Origin: a virus
Strand: one strand, 5' to 3'
Virus record (IMG/VR): IMGVR_UViG_3300037042_004723
Span: 1-64,000 of that record
Length of the DNA stretch: 64,000 nucleotides
Shown: positions 16,558 to 23,901 of the stretch, piece by piece
Layout: the number at the start of each line of letters is the position of its first letter
Position numbering within the stretch: the first letter of the stretch is position 1
Translations under genes and position numbers: made by a program
Notes under the pieces: generated by a model
What the model saw: the letters and a program-made list of their open reading frames with translations, nothing else
The model's database searches: none
What the model was told of the DNA's origin: nothing

Positions 16558-16917
16558 TCAGTCATCCAGCGCCCGTGACTTGGCCTTGGCCGAGACAACC
16601 TTCGGCGGGTCATTCTCGCCACGGGCGACCCTGATGGCCCGCTCATGGCCCGCCAGCGCATCCCTCTTGGAGGCGTGCCGCTCCTGATAGCCGTCGCGAG
16701 CCCCGTTGAAGATCATCGTCTCCCACAGCACCGGAGGGCCTTCTCCGGTGAAATTATGGTCGATGCCGAGAAAGACGGTGGAGACGTAGATCTTGCTCGT
16801 GATGTCATCGACGGCGATGACCCTGTCGTAAGTCTCGAACCACGCGGCCCACTTCATGGTGTCGGTGACAGCCTTCGGCTTGCCGTGCTTGTCCAGGATG
16901 TAGAGCTTCTTGCTCAT
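16558..16917 (-). CDS. Conserved phage protein (119 aa)
   Basis: WAAWFETYDRVIAVD, STVFLGIDHNFTGEGPPVLWETMIF and KRDALAGHERAIRVA match a small family often found in phage genomes (STVFLGxDHxF...PxLWETMxF...AxxGHxxAV). No known activity. TTGACA box 35-40 nt upstream (16952-16957). Confidence 0.7.
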   Translation of the reverse strand: MSKKLYILDKHGKPKAVTDTMKWAAWFETYDRVIAVDDITSKIYVSTVFLGIDHNFTGEGPPVLWETMIFNGARDGYQERHASKRDALAGHERAIRVARGENDPPKVVSAKAKSRALDD

Positions 16918-16957
16918 GGTCGCGCATCATAAATCATACGCAGCTTAGCTATTGTCA
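16918..16957 (-). promoter_or_regulatory. Class II-like promoter
   Basis: TTGACA at 16952-16957 and a GATTTA/TGATTT -10-like box; ATGs follow at short distance. The palindrome at 16967-16982 lies just upstream of the -35 box. Confidence 0.45.
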
Positions 16958-16966
16958 AGATGTGGC

Positions 16967-16982
16967 GCGCAAGCGCTTGCGC
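16967..16982. repeat. Dispersed palindrome GCGCAAGCGCTTGCGC
   Basis: Perfect 16-bp copy located 9 nt upstream of a TTGACA box, an activator- or operator-like position. Confidence 0.7.
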
Positions 16983-16987
16983 CGGTA

Positions 16988-17221
16988 TTAATCCAGGTAC
17001 GTGACTCGGTCGGGGTGTTTATCCAATAGGTTGATCATCTGCATAATAATTCCATCCCCCGGCCCCTTGTTACCGCAGTCGTGCTTGCTGCCCCAGGAAT
17101 CGTCGTTCAACTCAACCCCGAAGATGGTGACGTTGCCGCTACAGGCCTCGCATGGTCACCTGCGCATCAGTTCATCGTCGATGGTTCGTTTGTCGTCGAT
17201 CGTACTGCGGTCTGATTCCGG
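16988..17221 (-). pseudogene. Remnant of a zinc-type protein with an in-frame TGA
   Basis: The frame reads ...TIDDELMRR, TGA (17156-17158), PCEACSGNVTIFGVELNDDSW..., ending at TAA 16988. The part after the TGA has protein-like composition and a CxxC, but no ATG/GTG start before the cysteines. Either a nonsense mutation killed the gene or the TGA is read through; a plain remnant is more likely. Confidence 0.4.
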
Positions 17222-17321
17222 TTAAGTAGTGCTCCTGTCTTCCAGGAGATGCGTGTCTTAACCGTCCAGACATGAAGCTCTAGTAGCTTAAGAATTATTG
17301 TGTGCCGCAGCCGCATCTCGC

Positions 17322-17597
17322 TCATCCCTGCCTCTCGATATCGTTGAGGGCTACGGCCACGCCATGCAGGGCCTCTGCCTTGGCAAGCAGCTCGCGGATG
17401 TCCGCAGAGGCGTCCATCACACCGTGCATGTCATTTAGCCGCAGACGAACGTCCATGTACCGCCGCATCTCCGCTATGCAGCCATGGAGTTCGTCAATCT
17501 TCCCGAGTATCTCGCTGCGCAGTGAGCTGGATGTTCGGGCCTCAAACACGAGCGTCATGGGGCATCGCTGCGGTTCGCGTTCTGTCTGGTGGTTCAC
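17322..17597 (-). CDS. Helical hypothetical protein (91 aa)
   Basis: GTG start giving MNHQTEREPQ, or ATG 39 nt downstream giving MTLVFEARTSSSLRSEI. The rest is amphipathic helix with VMDASADIRELLAKAEALHGV, similar in style to small phage helical proteins. The start is uncertain. Confidence 0.5.
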   Translation of the reverse strand: MNHQTEREPQRCPMTLVFEARTSSSLRSEILGKIDELHGCIAEMRRYMDVRLRLNDMHGVMDASADIRELLAKAEALHGVAVALNDIERQG

Positions 17598-17644
17598 CCC
17601 TGCATGTTTCCACTATTTAATAACAATTGTGAACAGCGGACTGC

Positions 17645-17821
17645 TCATGGTGCGCTGGCAGCCTTTCGTTTTTCTTGGCAGTACTGACAGAGGAACATGT
17701 TCCGCCAGCCGGCGCGCTCACCCAGGAACACCCGGAAAGGTTGTAATGGCAGATACTTCGTCTCGGGACCGTGGCAGCCTTCGCATAGGTTGCCCTCGCC
17801 TGGCTCGCTGTGCTGTCTCAT
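17645..17821 (-). CDS. Two-CxxC zinc protein (58 aa)
   Basis: MRQHSEPGEGNLCEGCHGPE...FLCQYCQEKR: two CxxC pairs about 30 residues apart, a minimal zinc ribbon. Its ATG shares ATGA with the stop of the upstream zinc protein, which strongly supports it as a real gene. Confidence 0.65.
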   Translation of the reverse strand: MRQHSEPGEGNLCEGCHGPETKYLPLQPFRVFLGERAGWRNMFLCQYCQEKRKAASAP

Positions 17822-18036
17822 GTTCTGGTGGCCTTCATTCTTGCTCGATGCGCCTTGGCCTGGCGATTCCGTTTACGTCGGTTCCGGCGTTGCCAGTCGG
17901 CCTGGCGCTTCGAGCAGGCGTCGCAGTATACTCGTGGGTGACCTGGCGGCAGCAAGTCGGAGCAGCCTACGCAACGTTTGATCCGTTTTCTTAGCTGGTA
18001 ATAGGCGCGGCGGATGTCATTGGGGATGGGCCCCAT
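17818..18036 (-). CDS. Basic zinc-ribbon protein (72 aa)
   Basis: CVGCSDLLPPGHPRVYCDACSKRQ (residues 22-45) is a two-CxxC ribbon, followed by a very basic tail (RRNRRKRNRQAKAHRARMK). Likely a nucleic-acid binder. Coupled to the next zinc protein. Confidence 0.65.
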   Translation of the reverse strand: MGPIPNDIRRAYYQLRKRIKRCVGCSDLLPPGHPRVYCDACSKRQADWQRRNRRKRNRQAKAHRARMKATRT

Positions 18037-18042
18037 AAATAT

Positions 18043-18264
18043 CTACCTCTTCAGCCTCCAGCGGCCTCGGTCATCGTAGTTGAAGTAGGTGGCGTAGGGC
18101 CCTGGCGTCCAGGCGCGGCGGACCAGCTTCCGAAGGGTGATGCTGGTTCTGGTGAACCCTTGGCGGGTGACCCTCCTGAGCGAGAGGACTTTCCGCTCGA
18201 TCCCAGAGCGAACCTCAACGATGACGTCCCCCTTCTTGAGGGCTAGCCACTCCTCAGGCGTCAT
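18043..18264 (-). CDS. Basic hypothetical protein (73 aa)
   Basis: MTPEEWLALKKGDVIVEVRSGIERKVLSLRRV looks like a small beta-barrel domain; C-terminus is Arg/Tyr-rich. Overlaps the 22-aa gene upstream by 11 nt. Confidence 0.55.
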   Translation of the reverse strand: MTPEEWLALKKGDVIVEVRSGIERKVLSLRRVTRQGFTRTSITLRKLVRRAWTPGPYATYFNYDDRGRWRLKR

Positions 18265-18322
18265 CGCCCTTCTTGACCTCGTGCGCGTAGCAAATCCATT
18301 TTCCCGTCATCGGCGCGCTCAT
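18254..18322 (-). CDS. 22-aa coupled peptide
   Basis: MSAPMTGKWICYAHEVKKGDDA. The ATG overlaps the upstream stop (ATGA) and the 3' end overlaps the next gene, which is why I keep it despite its size. Could instead be a coupling leader. Confidence 0.45.
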   Translation of the reverse strand: MSAPMTGKWICYAHEVKKGDDA

Positions 18323-18591
18323 CGCTCCCACCCCGGCGCGGGCCTGCCCATCCCGGGCCACCACTTGCCGCCGCCGTCGGGGTCGTCGATGCCGGTGTGG
18401 GCCGCCCACAGCGCCCCGGCCACGGCGAGGTTCGCGGCGAGGGTCTCGCGCCACGCGGTCGCGGCGATGAGCGTGGCCGCGTCCATCACTAGCCCGTCGA
18501 AGGCGGTGTGCGCGAGCACGGTGGCGGACCCGACGAAGGTCAGGGTGCGCTCGGCGTCGGTGATGGCCAGGTTGATCTCGCGGTCGGTCAT
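18319..18591 (-). CDS. Alanine-rich hypothetical protein (90 aa)
   Basis: MTDREINLAITDAERTLTFVGSATVLAH...: helical, with a glycine/proline-rich tail. ATG overlaps the stop of the coiled-coil gene upstream. This stretch (18.2-19.85 kb) is richer in GC than its surroundings, suggesting a separate origin. Confidence 0.55.
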   Translation of the reverse strand: MTDREINLAITDAERTLTFVGSATVLAHTAFDGLVMDAATLIAATAWRETLAANLAVAGALWAAHTGIDDPDGGGKWWPGMGRPAPGWER

Positions 18592-19100
18592 ACAAGCTCC
18601 TTGGAAACGGGTTGAGGTGCGACGCTGCGGGCCAGCCGCAGCCCGTGGACGGCCTCCAGCAGATCCTGCTCGGTGCCGTGGTAGTCCGCGCCCGCGTCGC
18701 GCAGGCGCTCGTGGTGCTGGGCCCACGCCTCGGCCGCGACGATGAGGGGCTGGCACGCCTGCGCCGCACGTGCGCAGCCGGCCGCGTCGAGCAGGGCCAC
18801 CCGATAGTGGTCCCGCTCGGCGGTCAGGCCCTCGACCTCGGCGAGCCGGTCAGACTCGGCCCGCTCCGCGCGCTGGATGGCGGCGTCACGCTCCAGGGCG
18901 GTGGTCGATGCGTCGATGGTCATGTCCACCAGCGACTCGGTCATCTCGTCGCAGAACGAGCGGTGCTCGTCGACCTGCGCGCGTAGGTCATCCCGCTCCC
19001 GCTCGCACTCGGCGAGGCGGGTGCGGAGTTCGTGCATCTCGTCCGTGTCAAACAGCGGGCGGTCGCAGGCACCACAGCACGGCTCGTTGGGATCACTCAC
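18588..19100 (-). CDS. Coiled-coil protein with N-terminal zinc motif
   Basis: GTG start at 19100 with AGGAGG 6 nt upstream. About 170 aa: CCGACDRPLF zinc-type N-terminus, then a long coiled coil (ELRTRLAECERERDDLRAQVDEH...). Overlaps the upstream coiled-coil gene by 8 nt. Role unknown; probably partners with it. Confidence 0.6.
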   Translation of the reverse strand: MSDPNEPCCGACDRPLFDTDEMHELRTRLAECERERDDLRAQVDEHRSFCDEMTESLVDMTIDASTTALERDAAIQRAERAESDRLAEVEGLTAERDHYRVALLDAAGCARAAQACQPLIVAAEAWAQHHERLRDAGADYHGTEQDLLEAVHGLRLARSVAPQPVSKELV

Positions 19101-19842
19101 CGGCGACCTCCTTGCGGATGCGCGAGATAGCACCTTCCTCGTTGGCGCTATCGCAGGCGTACGAGCACGCCTCCTCCACCAGCCCCCGCAGCCGCGCCAC
19201 CTCGGCCCGCTCGGCGTCAAGCTGGCGCTCGAAGTCGCTGTTGGCGTACGAGTCGCGGTCAGCGGTGAGCCACGCCACCTCGACCACCAGCCGCGCGTGG
19301 TCGGCGAGGAGCGCGGGGAGGGCGTTCATGACCTCCGCCGCATCGCCGACGCTCACGTCGTCGAGTGCCGCGAGGCGGGCCAGGTTGTCGAGGTCAGGCG
19401 CATCGCACGTCGCGTGGTGCGCGTCGCGCTCGGCGTCCCGCTCCTCGACGAGCAGCCGCACCGCCTCGATCAGGTCGCCGTTGCTCGCGGGCTCGCACGC
19501 CATCGCAGCAGCGACTTGTGCAAGCACGTGGCGGGCTTCGCGGGCGTGGTGCCGGGCCAAGTCGCGCTCTTTGATCGCCACGTCGTGGAAAGCCTCGGCC
19601 ATGCGCTGCATGGTCTGGGCGAGGTCGCGCGCACGCTCAGCCTGCGCCAGCACGACCTCGCCCTCGACCAGGCGCTTGATGGTCGCGAGGTGGTCGCGGG
19701 CCTCGGTTTCCGCGAGGCGCTGCCACTCGTCGGCGCGGGCGTTGGTGGGGCAGAGGACGAACTCGTCCACGTCGCAGTGAACGCGCGTGGGGTCCGGGTT
19801 GGCGACGGTCAGGCGGATGCCGGTGTCAAAAGGAGTCTTCAC
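19093..19842 (-). CDS. Long coiled-coil protein (249 aa)
   Basis: GTG start. After a 50-residue globular N-terminus nearly all of the protein is charged heptad-like helix (RHHAREARHVLAQV, LLVEERDAERDAHH, FERQLDAERAEVARLR). Could be a scaffold or structural accessory. Its start overlaps the stop of a 23-aa leader peptide (GTGA). Confidence 0.6.
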   Translation of the reverse strand: MKTPFDTGIRLTVANPDPTRVHCDVDEFVLCPTNARADEWQRLAETEARDHLATIKRLVEGEVVLAQAERARDLAQTMQRMAEAFHDVAIKERDLARHHAREARHVLAQVAAAMACEPASNGDLIEAVRLLVEERDAERDAHHATCDAPDLDNLARLAALDDVSVGDAAEVMNALPALLADHARLVVEVAWLTADRDSYANSDFERQLDAERAEVARLRGLVEEACSYACDSANEEGAISRIRKEVAGE

Positions 19843-19910
19843 GGCAGCCCTCCATTGGTGCGAGCGGGCCAGCCCTGCTCGACGGCGTCGTATGGGTCTT
19901 TATTGGCCAT
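19839..19910 (-). CDS. 23-aa leader peptide under a class I promoter
   Basis: MANKDPYDAVEQGWPARTNGGLP begins 6 nt after a class I TGTAGG box and ends in a GTGA overlap with the coiled-coil gene. A leaderless mini-ORF may recruit ribosomes to the larger gene by coupling. Confidence 0.55.
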   Translation of the reverse strand: MANKDPYDAVEQGWPARTNGGLP

Positions 19911-19948
19911 GGTCTACCTACAACTCAGGTCGTGGTTTCTTCCGCCAT

Positions 19949-20344
19949 TTACTGCTCTGTGACGGGCGGACGTACGACTTTGGCGCGGATGTCTCTCGTT
20001 ACTTCTAAAGACCTCCCTAGAGACAGAAACCCAGGCTCCTGAGAGTTGCGCGGAGAACAGAACAAGTACCCGCCTTCTACCTTCTGAACGGCGCACCGCT
20101 TGAACGACTCAGCTTCACCGTTCTCGATGGCGGCAGCTAGCTCGATCATCTCCATGGATGTGACCCCTACACAGGCATCGGAGATCTTCCCGGAGTGCAT
20201 CAGCATGCTCCCATACGCCATAGGCTTCATCCAGCGCTCGTTTGGATGATCAACCCGCTCGATGGTCCACCAATCTTTCACGTGCTCTGAGCGCACGACA
20301 ACAGCCCTCACGGCATCCCCAGGCTTGGTCACGTACTCGTTCAT
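19949..20344 (-). CDS. Hypothetical protein (131 aa)
   Basis: Start MNEYVTKPGDAVRAVVV at 20344 is chosen over upstream in-frame codons because a TTGACA-17-TGAGAT promoter ends 7 nt before it. Contains DWWTIERVDHPNERWMKPMAYGS. No family recognised. Confidence 0.6.
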   Translation of the reverse strand: MNEYVTKPGDAVRAVVVRSEHVKDWWTIERVDHPNERWMKPMAYGSMLMHSGKISDACVGVTSMEMIELAAAIENGEAESFKRCAVQKVEGGYLFCSPRNSQEPGFLSLGRSLEVTRDIRAKVVRPPVTEQ

Positions 20345-20380
20345 GCAGGGCATCTCATCACCCAACAAATCTATTGTCAA
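20345..20380 (-). promoter_or_regulatory. Class II promoter
   Basis: TTGACA (20375-20380), 17-nt spacer, TGAGAT (20352-20357), then 7 nt to the ATG: predicted leaderless transcript. A palindrome variant lies 34 nt upstream. Confidence 0.6.
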
Positions 20381-20413
20381 TTTTCTAACCAGGCGCATCT
20401 CCAACACCCTTCC

Positions 20414-20429
20414 ACGCAAGCGTTTGCGC
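20414..20429. repeat. Dispersed palindrome variant
   Basis: ACGCAAGCGTTTGCGC, upstream of the class II promoter at 20345-20380. This version is especially close to the PurR/LacI-family operator consensus. Confidence 0.6.
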
Positions 20430-20721
20430 GGGTCCACCAACAATACATAAATCGATCAGGTAAAGAGGCGCATTGTCCAATCAGGGCGATCACTTCCGGA
20501 CCATCTTACATAGATCGGTCATCCCCGAATTGTCCATCAACACTTACACAGGGCAAAATCGGCGGGGTAAATACTTTCACGTTAGTCAACCTCACAACTA
20601 CACTATTAGGAGAACCTCAGGAAAGCAGAACCCTAAGGAAGACTGAAGGGAGAACCTAAGAGATAACCCTCGCAGACTCGGGAGATTGCGGACTCGTTCT
20701 GCGAGGTTGCACAGGGGTAGA

Positions 20722-20739
20722 GAAAACTCATGAGTTTTC
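20722..20739. terminator. GAAAACTC-type hairpin
   Basis: Perfect palindrome GAAAACTCATGAGTTTTC inside the non-coding region. Confidence 0.6.
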
Positions 20740-20789
20740 CAGAGGCAAATGGGCCTAGGACGAAGAGGGGAAGACACCCTGGAAAAGGG

Positions 20790-20880
20790 GAGTTGGGCTC
20801 CAAGAATAGGGGGGAGAATAGGAGAGTCGGGCTCCAAGAATAGGGGAGGGAAGGGCTCCAAGAATAGGGGAGTTGGGCTT
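20790..20880 (+). repeat. Tandem repeat of GGGCTCCAAGAATAGGGG
   Basis: Three copies at 20795-20812, 20829-20846 and 20853-20870 with GGAGTTG/GGGAGAATAGG linkers, and a truncated fourth (TTGGGCTT). Iteron-like, but spacing is uneven. Confidence 0.7.
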
Positions 20881-20946
20881 GTCCGCGCGCCTCCCGCTGG
20901 GAGAAAAACACTTCCAAATGATCACGACGCAAGCGGCCTAGGTGAC

Positions 20947-20966
20947 GGAAAACTCATGAGTTTTCC
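20947..20966. terminator. GAAAACTC-type hairpin
   Basis: GGAAAACTCATGAGTTTTCC, perfect palindrome, same core as the terminators of gene cassettes. Confidence 0.6.
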
Positions 20967-21066
20967 GGGTCGCCGCCTGAATTCTCCCGGGAGGGGTGAT
21001 CATGCAAGCGGCCACCCGCTGTACCAGGGGGGTGAGTTTTCCCAGTTCTACAGCTCCTGTGGTGGT

Positions 21067-21096
21067 GGAAAACTCAGGCCCCTATGGGAGTTTTCC
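21067..21096. terminator. GAAAACTC-type hairpin with 10-nt insert
   Basis: GGAAAACTC and GAGTTTTCC arms around a GC-rich loop with CCCCTATGGG. Another GGAGTTTTCCACC copy follows at about 21112. Confidence 0.6.
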
Positions 21097-21277
21097 GAAG
21101 CACCCCAGGGTGGAGTTTTCCACCTGGGGGCCCTATAGTGCGTGGGTCGAGTCGCCAAGATCTACACATTGACAATGAAGATCCAAAACAATCGCAGAAT
21201 AGCAGGTGATCTCCTGGTCGGTGCAAAATCGATCGGCGTTTTTGGACTTCTTTTTGCTGTGGTAGGACTTCTTGGCG

Positions 21278-21306
21278 TTGACAATCGTCACGCCACCACG
21301 TAATCG
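21278..21306 (+). promoter_or_regulatory. Sigma70-like promoter
   Basis: TTGACA (21278-21283), 17-nt spacer, TAATCG (21301-21306). The leader to the ATG at 21329 is about 15-20 nt with a weak GAGGGA. Confidence 0.5.
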
Positions 21307-21328
21307 TTTTGAGGGAATCTAAATAGTT

Positions 21329-21793
21329 ATGGCAAGTAAGAAGACGCGAAGGAGCATCAGCATCACGGGGGGTGCGTACTGGGCGCTCAAGGAGCGTTGT
21401 GACAGGGATGGGGTGAGCATGAGCGGGGTAACGGAGAAGCTGGTGCGCGAGTTCCTGGGGCGGCCAGATCGTGATGAGGTTGCGGCTGCGGCTGCGGTGG
21501 CTCCCAAGGCTCCGCCCATGGATCCGCCCCGCCAGCATGTGAAGATGGTGCCGGTGAGGATCGTCGTCGCGCGGCCTCCGAAGTCAACGAAGCCCGCCAA
21601 GCCTGCCCACGCTCCTCCGGTCGTCGCGGCCAAGCCGGTGCTGCGTACCAAGCCGGTGCTGCGTGAGCCGGCTGACCGAGCGGAGCAGATCAGAGCCGCT
21701 GCCGCCCGCATCGCTGCCCGCAAGGCCGATGAGCCGGTCAAGAAGACCGGGGTGCCTGTGGCCGACCTGGCCTCGAAGATCTTCACGTTCTAG
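21329..21793 (+). CDS. Ribbon-helix-helix DNA-binding protein with Ala/Pro-rich tail
   Basis: 154 aa. The first 45 residues (RRSISITGGAYWALKERCDRDGVSMSGVTEKLVREFL) fit the Arc/MetJ/CopG ribbon-helix-helix pattern: a beta strand then two helices. The remainder is a low-complexity Ala/Pro/Lys linker (KPVLRTKPVLREP repeat) ending in a conserved-looking PVADLASKIFTF. It faces a large non-coding region it could regulate or partition. Confidence 0.65.
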   Translation: MASKKTRRSISITGGAYWALKERCDRDGVSMSGVTEKLVREFLGRPDRDEVAAAAAVAPKAPPMDPPRQHVKMVPVRIVVARPPKSTKPAKPAHAPPVVAAKPVLRTKPVLREPADRAEQIRAAAARIAARKADEPVKKTGVPVADLASKIFTF

Positions 21794-22389
21794 AGCAGGT
21801 CGATGGCGGCGTTGATGCGGTCCTCCTTGAAGCTGAGGTACTGCGAGGTGGAGGTGATCCACTTGTGACCCAGCGCCCCCTGAAGCTGCTTGAGGTCACC
21901 GCCCAAGAGGTCGTACATCCGCTCGGCGTAGGTCTTCCTCATGCAGTGGGTGCCAAGGGTTCCCGTCAGCCCGATGGCGGCGAAGGCCGTATCGAACATC
22001 CGCCATACCTGGATGCGGCTGATGCGCTTTCGTGCGCGGCTACAGAACAAGGGGGTGTCGTCCTGGCATCCCCATACCTGGAGCGCCGACAGCCACGCCG
22101 ACACGGCAGCCTTGGCCTTGGCGTTGAGGCGGACGATTCTACCTTCGCCCTTGCCCTTCATGGCGCAGCGGCGAACGGCTACCGAGTCGACAATGGCCCC
22201 GTGCTGGAGTACGTCGCCCACCGTGAGGGACAGGAGTTCGGACACCCGGAAGCCGGTGTTGAGGCCGAGGGTGAAGAAGGTGGCGTTGCGGAGGCCGAGG
22301 CCCTGGCAGCTACGCTGGTCTTCGTCACTGGTAAGGTGCGCGAGGACTCGTTCTGTTTCAGACTTCGTGAGCGGCCGGCATCCCTTCAT
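21790..22389 (-). CDS. Tyrosine recombinase, catalytic domain only
   Basis: 199 aa. Catalytic residues are visible: Arg in LNTGFRVSELLSL, Lys region MKGKGEG, HxxR in GTHCMRKTYA, the second His in ALGHKWITS and nucleophile Tyr in STSQYLSF. Usual integrases are 300-400 aa; the arm-binding and most of the core-binding domain are missing, like small resolvase-type XerC/D relatives. A class I promoter lies 6 nt before the ATG. No att-like tRNA is adjacent, so genome resolution or cassette recombination are as likely as lysogeny. Confidence 0.85.
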   Translation of the reverse strand: MKGCRPLTKSETERVLAHLTSDEDQRSCQGLGLRNATFFTLGLNTGFRVSELLSLTVGDVLQHGAIVDSVAVRRCAMKGKGEGRIVRLNAKAKAAVSAWLSALQVWGCQDDTPLFCSRARKRISRIQVWRMFDTAFAAIGLTGTLGTHCMRKTYAERMYDLLGGDLKQLQGALGHKWITSTSQYLSFKEDRINAAIDLL

Positions 22390-22448
22390 GCTCTACCTAC
22401 AACTGAGCGGCCGAGATTTTTCAGGGCATTTTGGGGTATGTATTCGGA

Positions 22449-22772
22449 ATGATCTTCGCCGCCATCATTGAGGAGTGCCGGTCCATCGTTGAGTCTGGCG
22501 ATTATGGTTCGCTGGCTAAAGCGGCCAGCCGTGCATCGCAAGATGCGTACGACACGTCCCATGAGGCCAAGCGGAAGTCTAAGGACGTCCGCTCCCAGGC
22601 GGTGGCTCAGAGGGCGCATGAGTTTGCGAGCAGGGCGCACCGGACTGCCAGGGAGGCGCTGCCCACGAGGGACCCAGGCCATGATCATCATAGGTCCCTT
22701 GAGAAGGACCATGACAATCACTACACGTACCACCGCGATGCGTATCACGCGATCATGCGGGACTTACCCTAG
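22449..22772 (+). CDS. His/Ala-rich helical protein (107 aa)
   Basis: Start ATG 22449 (MIFAAIIEECRSIVESGDYGSLAKAASRAS). The N-terminal half is helical with tandem AHEFASRAHRTAREAL; the C-terminus is His/Asp-rich (DHHRSLEKDHDNHYTYHRDAYH), suggesting metal binding. Divergent from the integrase gene. No family recognised. Confidence 0.5.
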   Translation: MIFAAIIEECRSIVESGDYGSLAKAASRASQDAYDTSHEAKRKSKDVRSQAVAQRAHEFASRAHRTAREALPTRDPGHDHHRSLEKDHDNHYTYHRDAYHAIMRDLP

Positions 22773-22814
22773 GTAACGTTCTGCCCTATTGTTGACTATG
22801 CAGCCCAACGTCTA

Positions 22815-23336
22815 TTAACGGCGTTTCCTCATTGCGACGTGTGGGCATTGACCGCAGATGCTTTTGCCTCGGTTGCAGTTCCAGCAGAGAAGCTGGAAGC
22901 GGTCCTTTGGGAAGTTGTTTTTCTTGAGCCATTCATACAGCCGGCCCGTTCCGCCGATGGCTTTGCGGTGCTCACTGCCGTCTTCATGGATGTGATCAAC
23001 GGCGAGGAATTCCGGGATGGTTTCCCCGCAGCACGCGCAAGCTCCGCCGTATGCGGCTAGCACTTCTGCCCTGCGACTGGCCCCCTTCACCTTTTGCCTG
23101 GCGAGGTAGTTCACATACCAATCGGCACGGTTGTCGATTGCTCTCTTTACGCGCACCCTGGTTGATTCCCGAAGCGCTTCCGGTGGTCGCTTCGCCTGGC
23201 TGGCCATGGTCGCTTTTTTGTCGCATCCCTTGCAGTAGGAGTGCGGTCCCCCGCTCGGTCTACTCTTGGATGGCTTGTAGACGTAAAAGTCGGATAATGG
23301 CAATTCCTGCTTGCACTTGGCGCACGCCTTGGTCAT
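22815..23336 (-). CDS. Phage HNH endonuclease with zinc fingers
   Basis: 173 aa. Opening CAKCKQELPLSDFYVYKPSK...CKGCDKK is the CxxC...CxxC module common in phage HNH enzymes, and the core CACCGETIPEFLAVDHIHEDGSEHRK...LLCWNCNRGK supplies the HNH (DH, H, N) and zinc ligands. Likely a mobile homing endonuclease. Driven by a class II promoter with an operator palindrome. Confidence 0.88.
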   Translation of the reverse strand: MTKACAKCKQELPLSDFYVYKPSKSRPSGGPHSYCKGCDKKATMASQAKRPPEALRESTRVRVKRAIDNRADWYVNYLARQKVKGASRRAEVLAAYGGACACCGETIPEFLAVDHIHEDGSEHRKAIGGTGRLYEWLKKNNFPKDRFQLLCWNCNRGKSICGQCPHVAMRKRR

Positions 23337-23371
23337 GCGTCTACTGTACGGTAAAGATCTTTACTGATCAA
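23337..23371 (-). promoter_or_regulatory. Class II promoter with palindromic operator in the spacer
   Basis: TTGATC (23366-23371), 17-nt spacer, TACAGT (23343-23348), 6 nt, ATG. The spacer holds the perfect palindrome GTAAAGATCTTTAC (23351-23364), an ideal repressor site. Confidence 0.6.
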
Positions 23372-23446
23372 TAGACAGATCTCTGTACCCCGGTAGACGC
23401 CGACTACCATCCGCGTGACGAGGTATGTCATGGCGTGGAGGGAAAC

Positions 23447-23466
23447 GGAAAACTCATGAGTTTTCC
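23447..23466. terminator. GAAAACTC-type hairpin
   Basis: GGAAAACTCATGAGTTTTCC between the HNH gene and the first rightward cassette. Confidence 0.6.
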
Positions 23467-23633
23467 GTTTCTGAATCTGAATTCAAACCGAACCGCCTCA
23501 AGGTGTGATGCGGTTAGGCTCGGCCGTCTGGTGAGCGGCTGACGTGGTGGGGGCCGGTAGTGCCCCGCCCGTACCGTGCCGGGTACCCAGAGTTTTCCCT
23601 CGGAGCCCCTGCCCCGCCTGACGCAACGCGCCG

Positions 23634-23667
23634 TGAAAATCCGGGCGGGCTCAGTTGTAGTAAGGGC
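23634..23667 (+). promoter_or_regulatory. Class I promoter (reference example)
   Basis: TGAAAA (23634-23639), 16 nt, TGTAGT (23656-23661), 6 nt, ATG at 23668. The block around the second box is CTCAGTTGTAGTA in most copies. With a TSS about 7 nt after the -10 hexamer the RNA would begin at the AUG. Confidence 0.75.
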
Positions 23668-23901
23668 ATGGCAAGCAAATACGAGTGGGACCGAAACATC
23701 TGGACCGGCAATAGCATTGCCAGGGTGACGGAAAGCATCCGGCTGATCCGCGTGGGCGACGCCGAGGGGTTTCTCTACAGCGCGGAGGATTGGGGCGACC
23801 ATTCCACGGGGTATCCGGTCAAGGGGCCGTGGGAGAGCACCCCGACGAAAGCCATCCGCGAACTGAAAAAGGAAGCCCTCTCAGTTGTAGTGGTGCCATG
23901 A
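23668..23901 (+). CDS. Hypothetical protein ending in promoter-encoded SVVVVP
   Basis: 77 aa, MASKYEWDRNIWTGNSIARV... The last 35 nt of the gene are also the complete class I promoter of the next gene, which forces the C-terminal LSVVVVP; stop and next start overlap (ATGA). Function unknown. Confidence 0.65.
   Translation: MASKYEWDRNIWTGNSIARVTESIRLIRVGDAEGFLYSAEDWGDHSTGYPVKGPWESTPTKAIRELKKEALSVVVVP

Larger units (their letters stand above)
20450..21277. other. Non-coding region between leftward and rightward blocks
   Basis: About 830 bp with no convincing gene on either strand. It contains at least three GAAAACTC-type hairpins, a tandem repeat of a GGGCTCCAAGAATAGGGG unit and purine-rich stretches on the + strand. 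Position at the switch of gene orientation fits a replication or transcription control region, or an RNA gene; nothing proves either. Confidence 0.5.

Noticed and set aside
17302-19962. Long rightward reading frames at 17302-17994, 18770-19780 and 18877-19962
   Set aside because: They are antisense to coupled leftward genes, are Arg/Ser/Ala-rich as expected of shadow frames in GC-rich DNA, and lack promoters or SD sequences.
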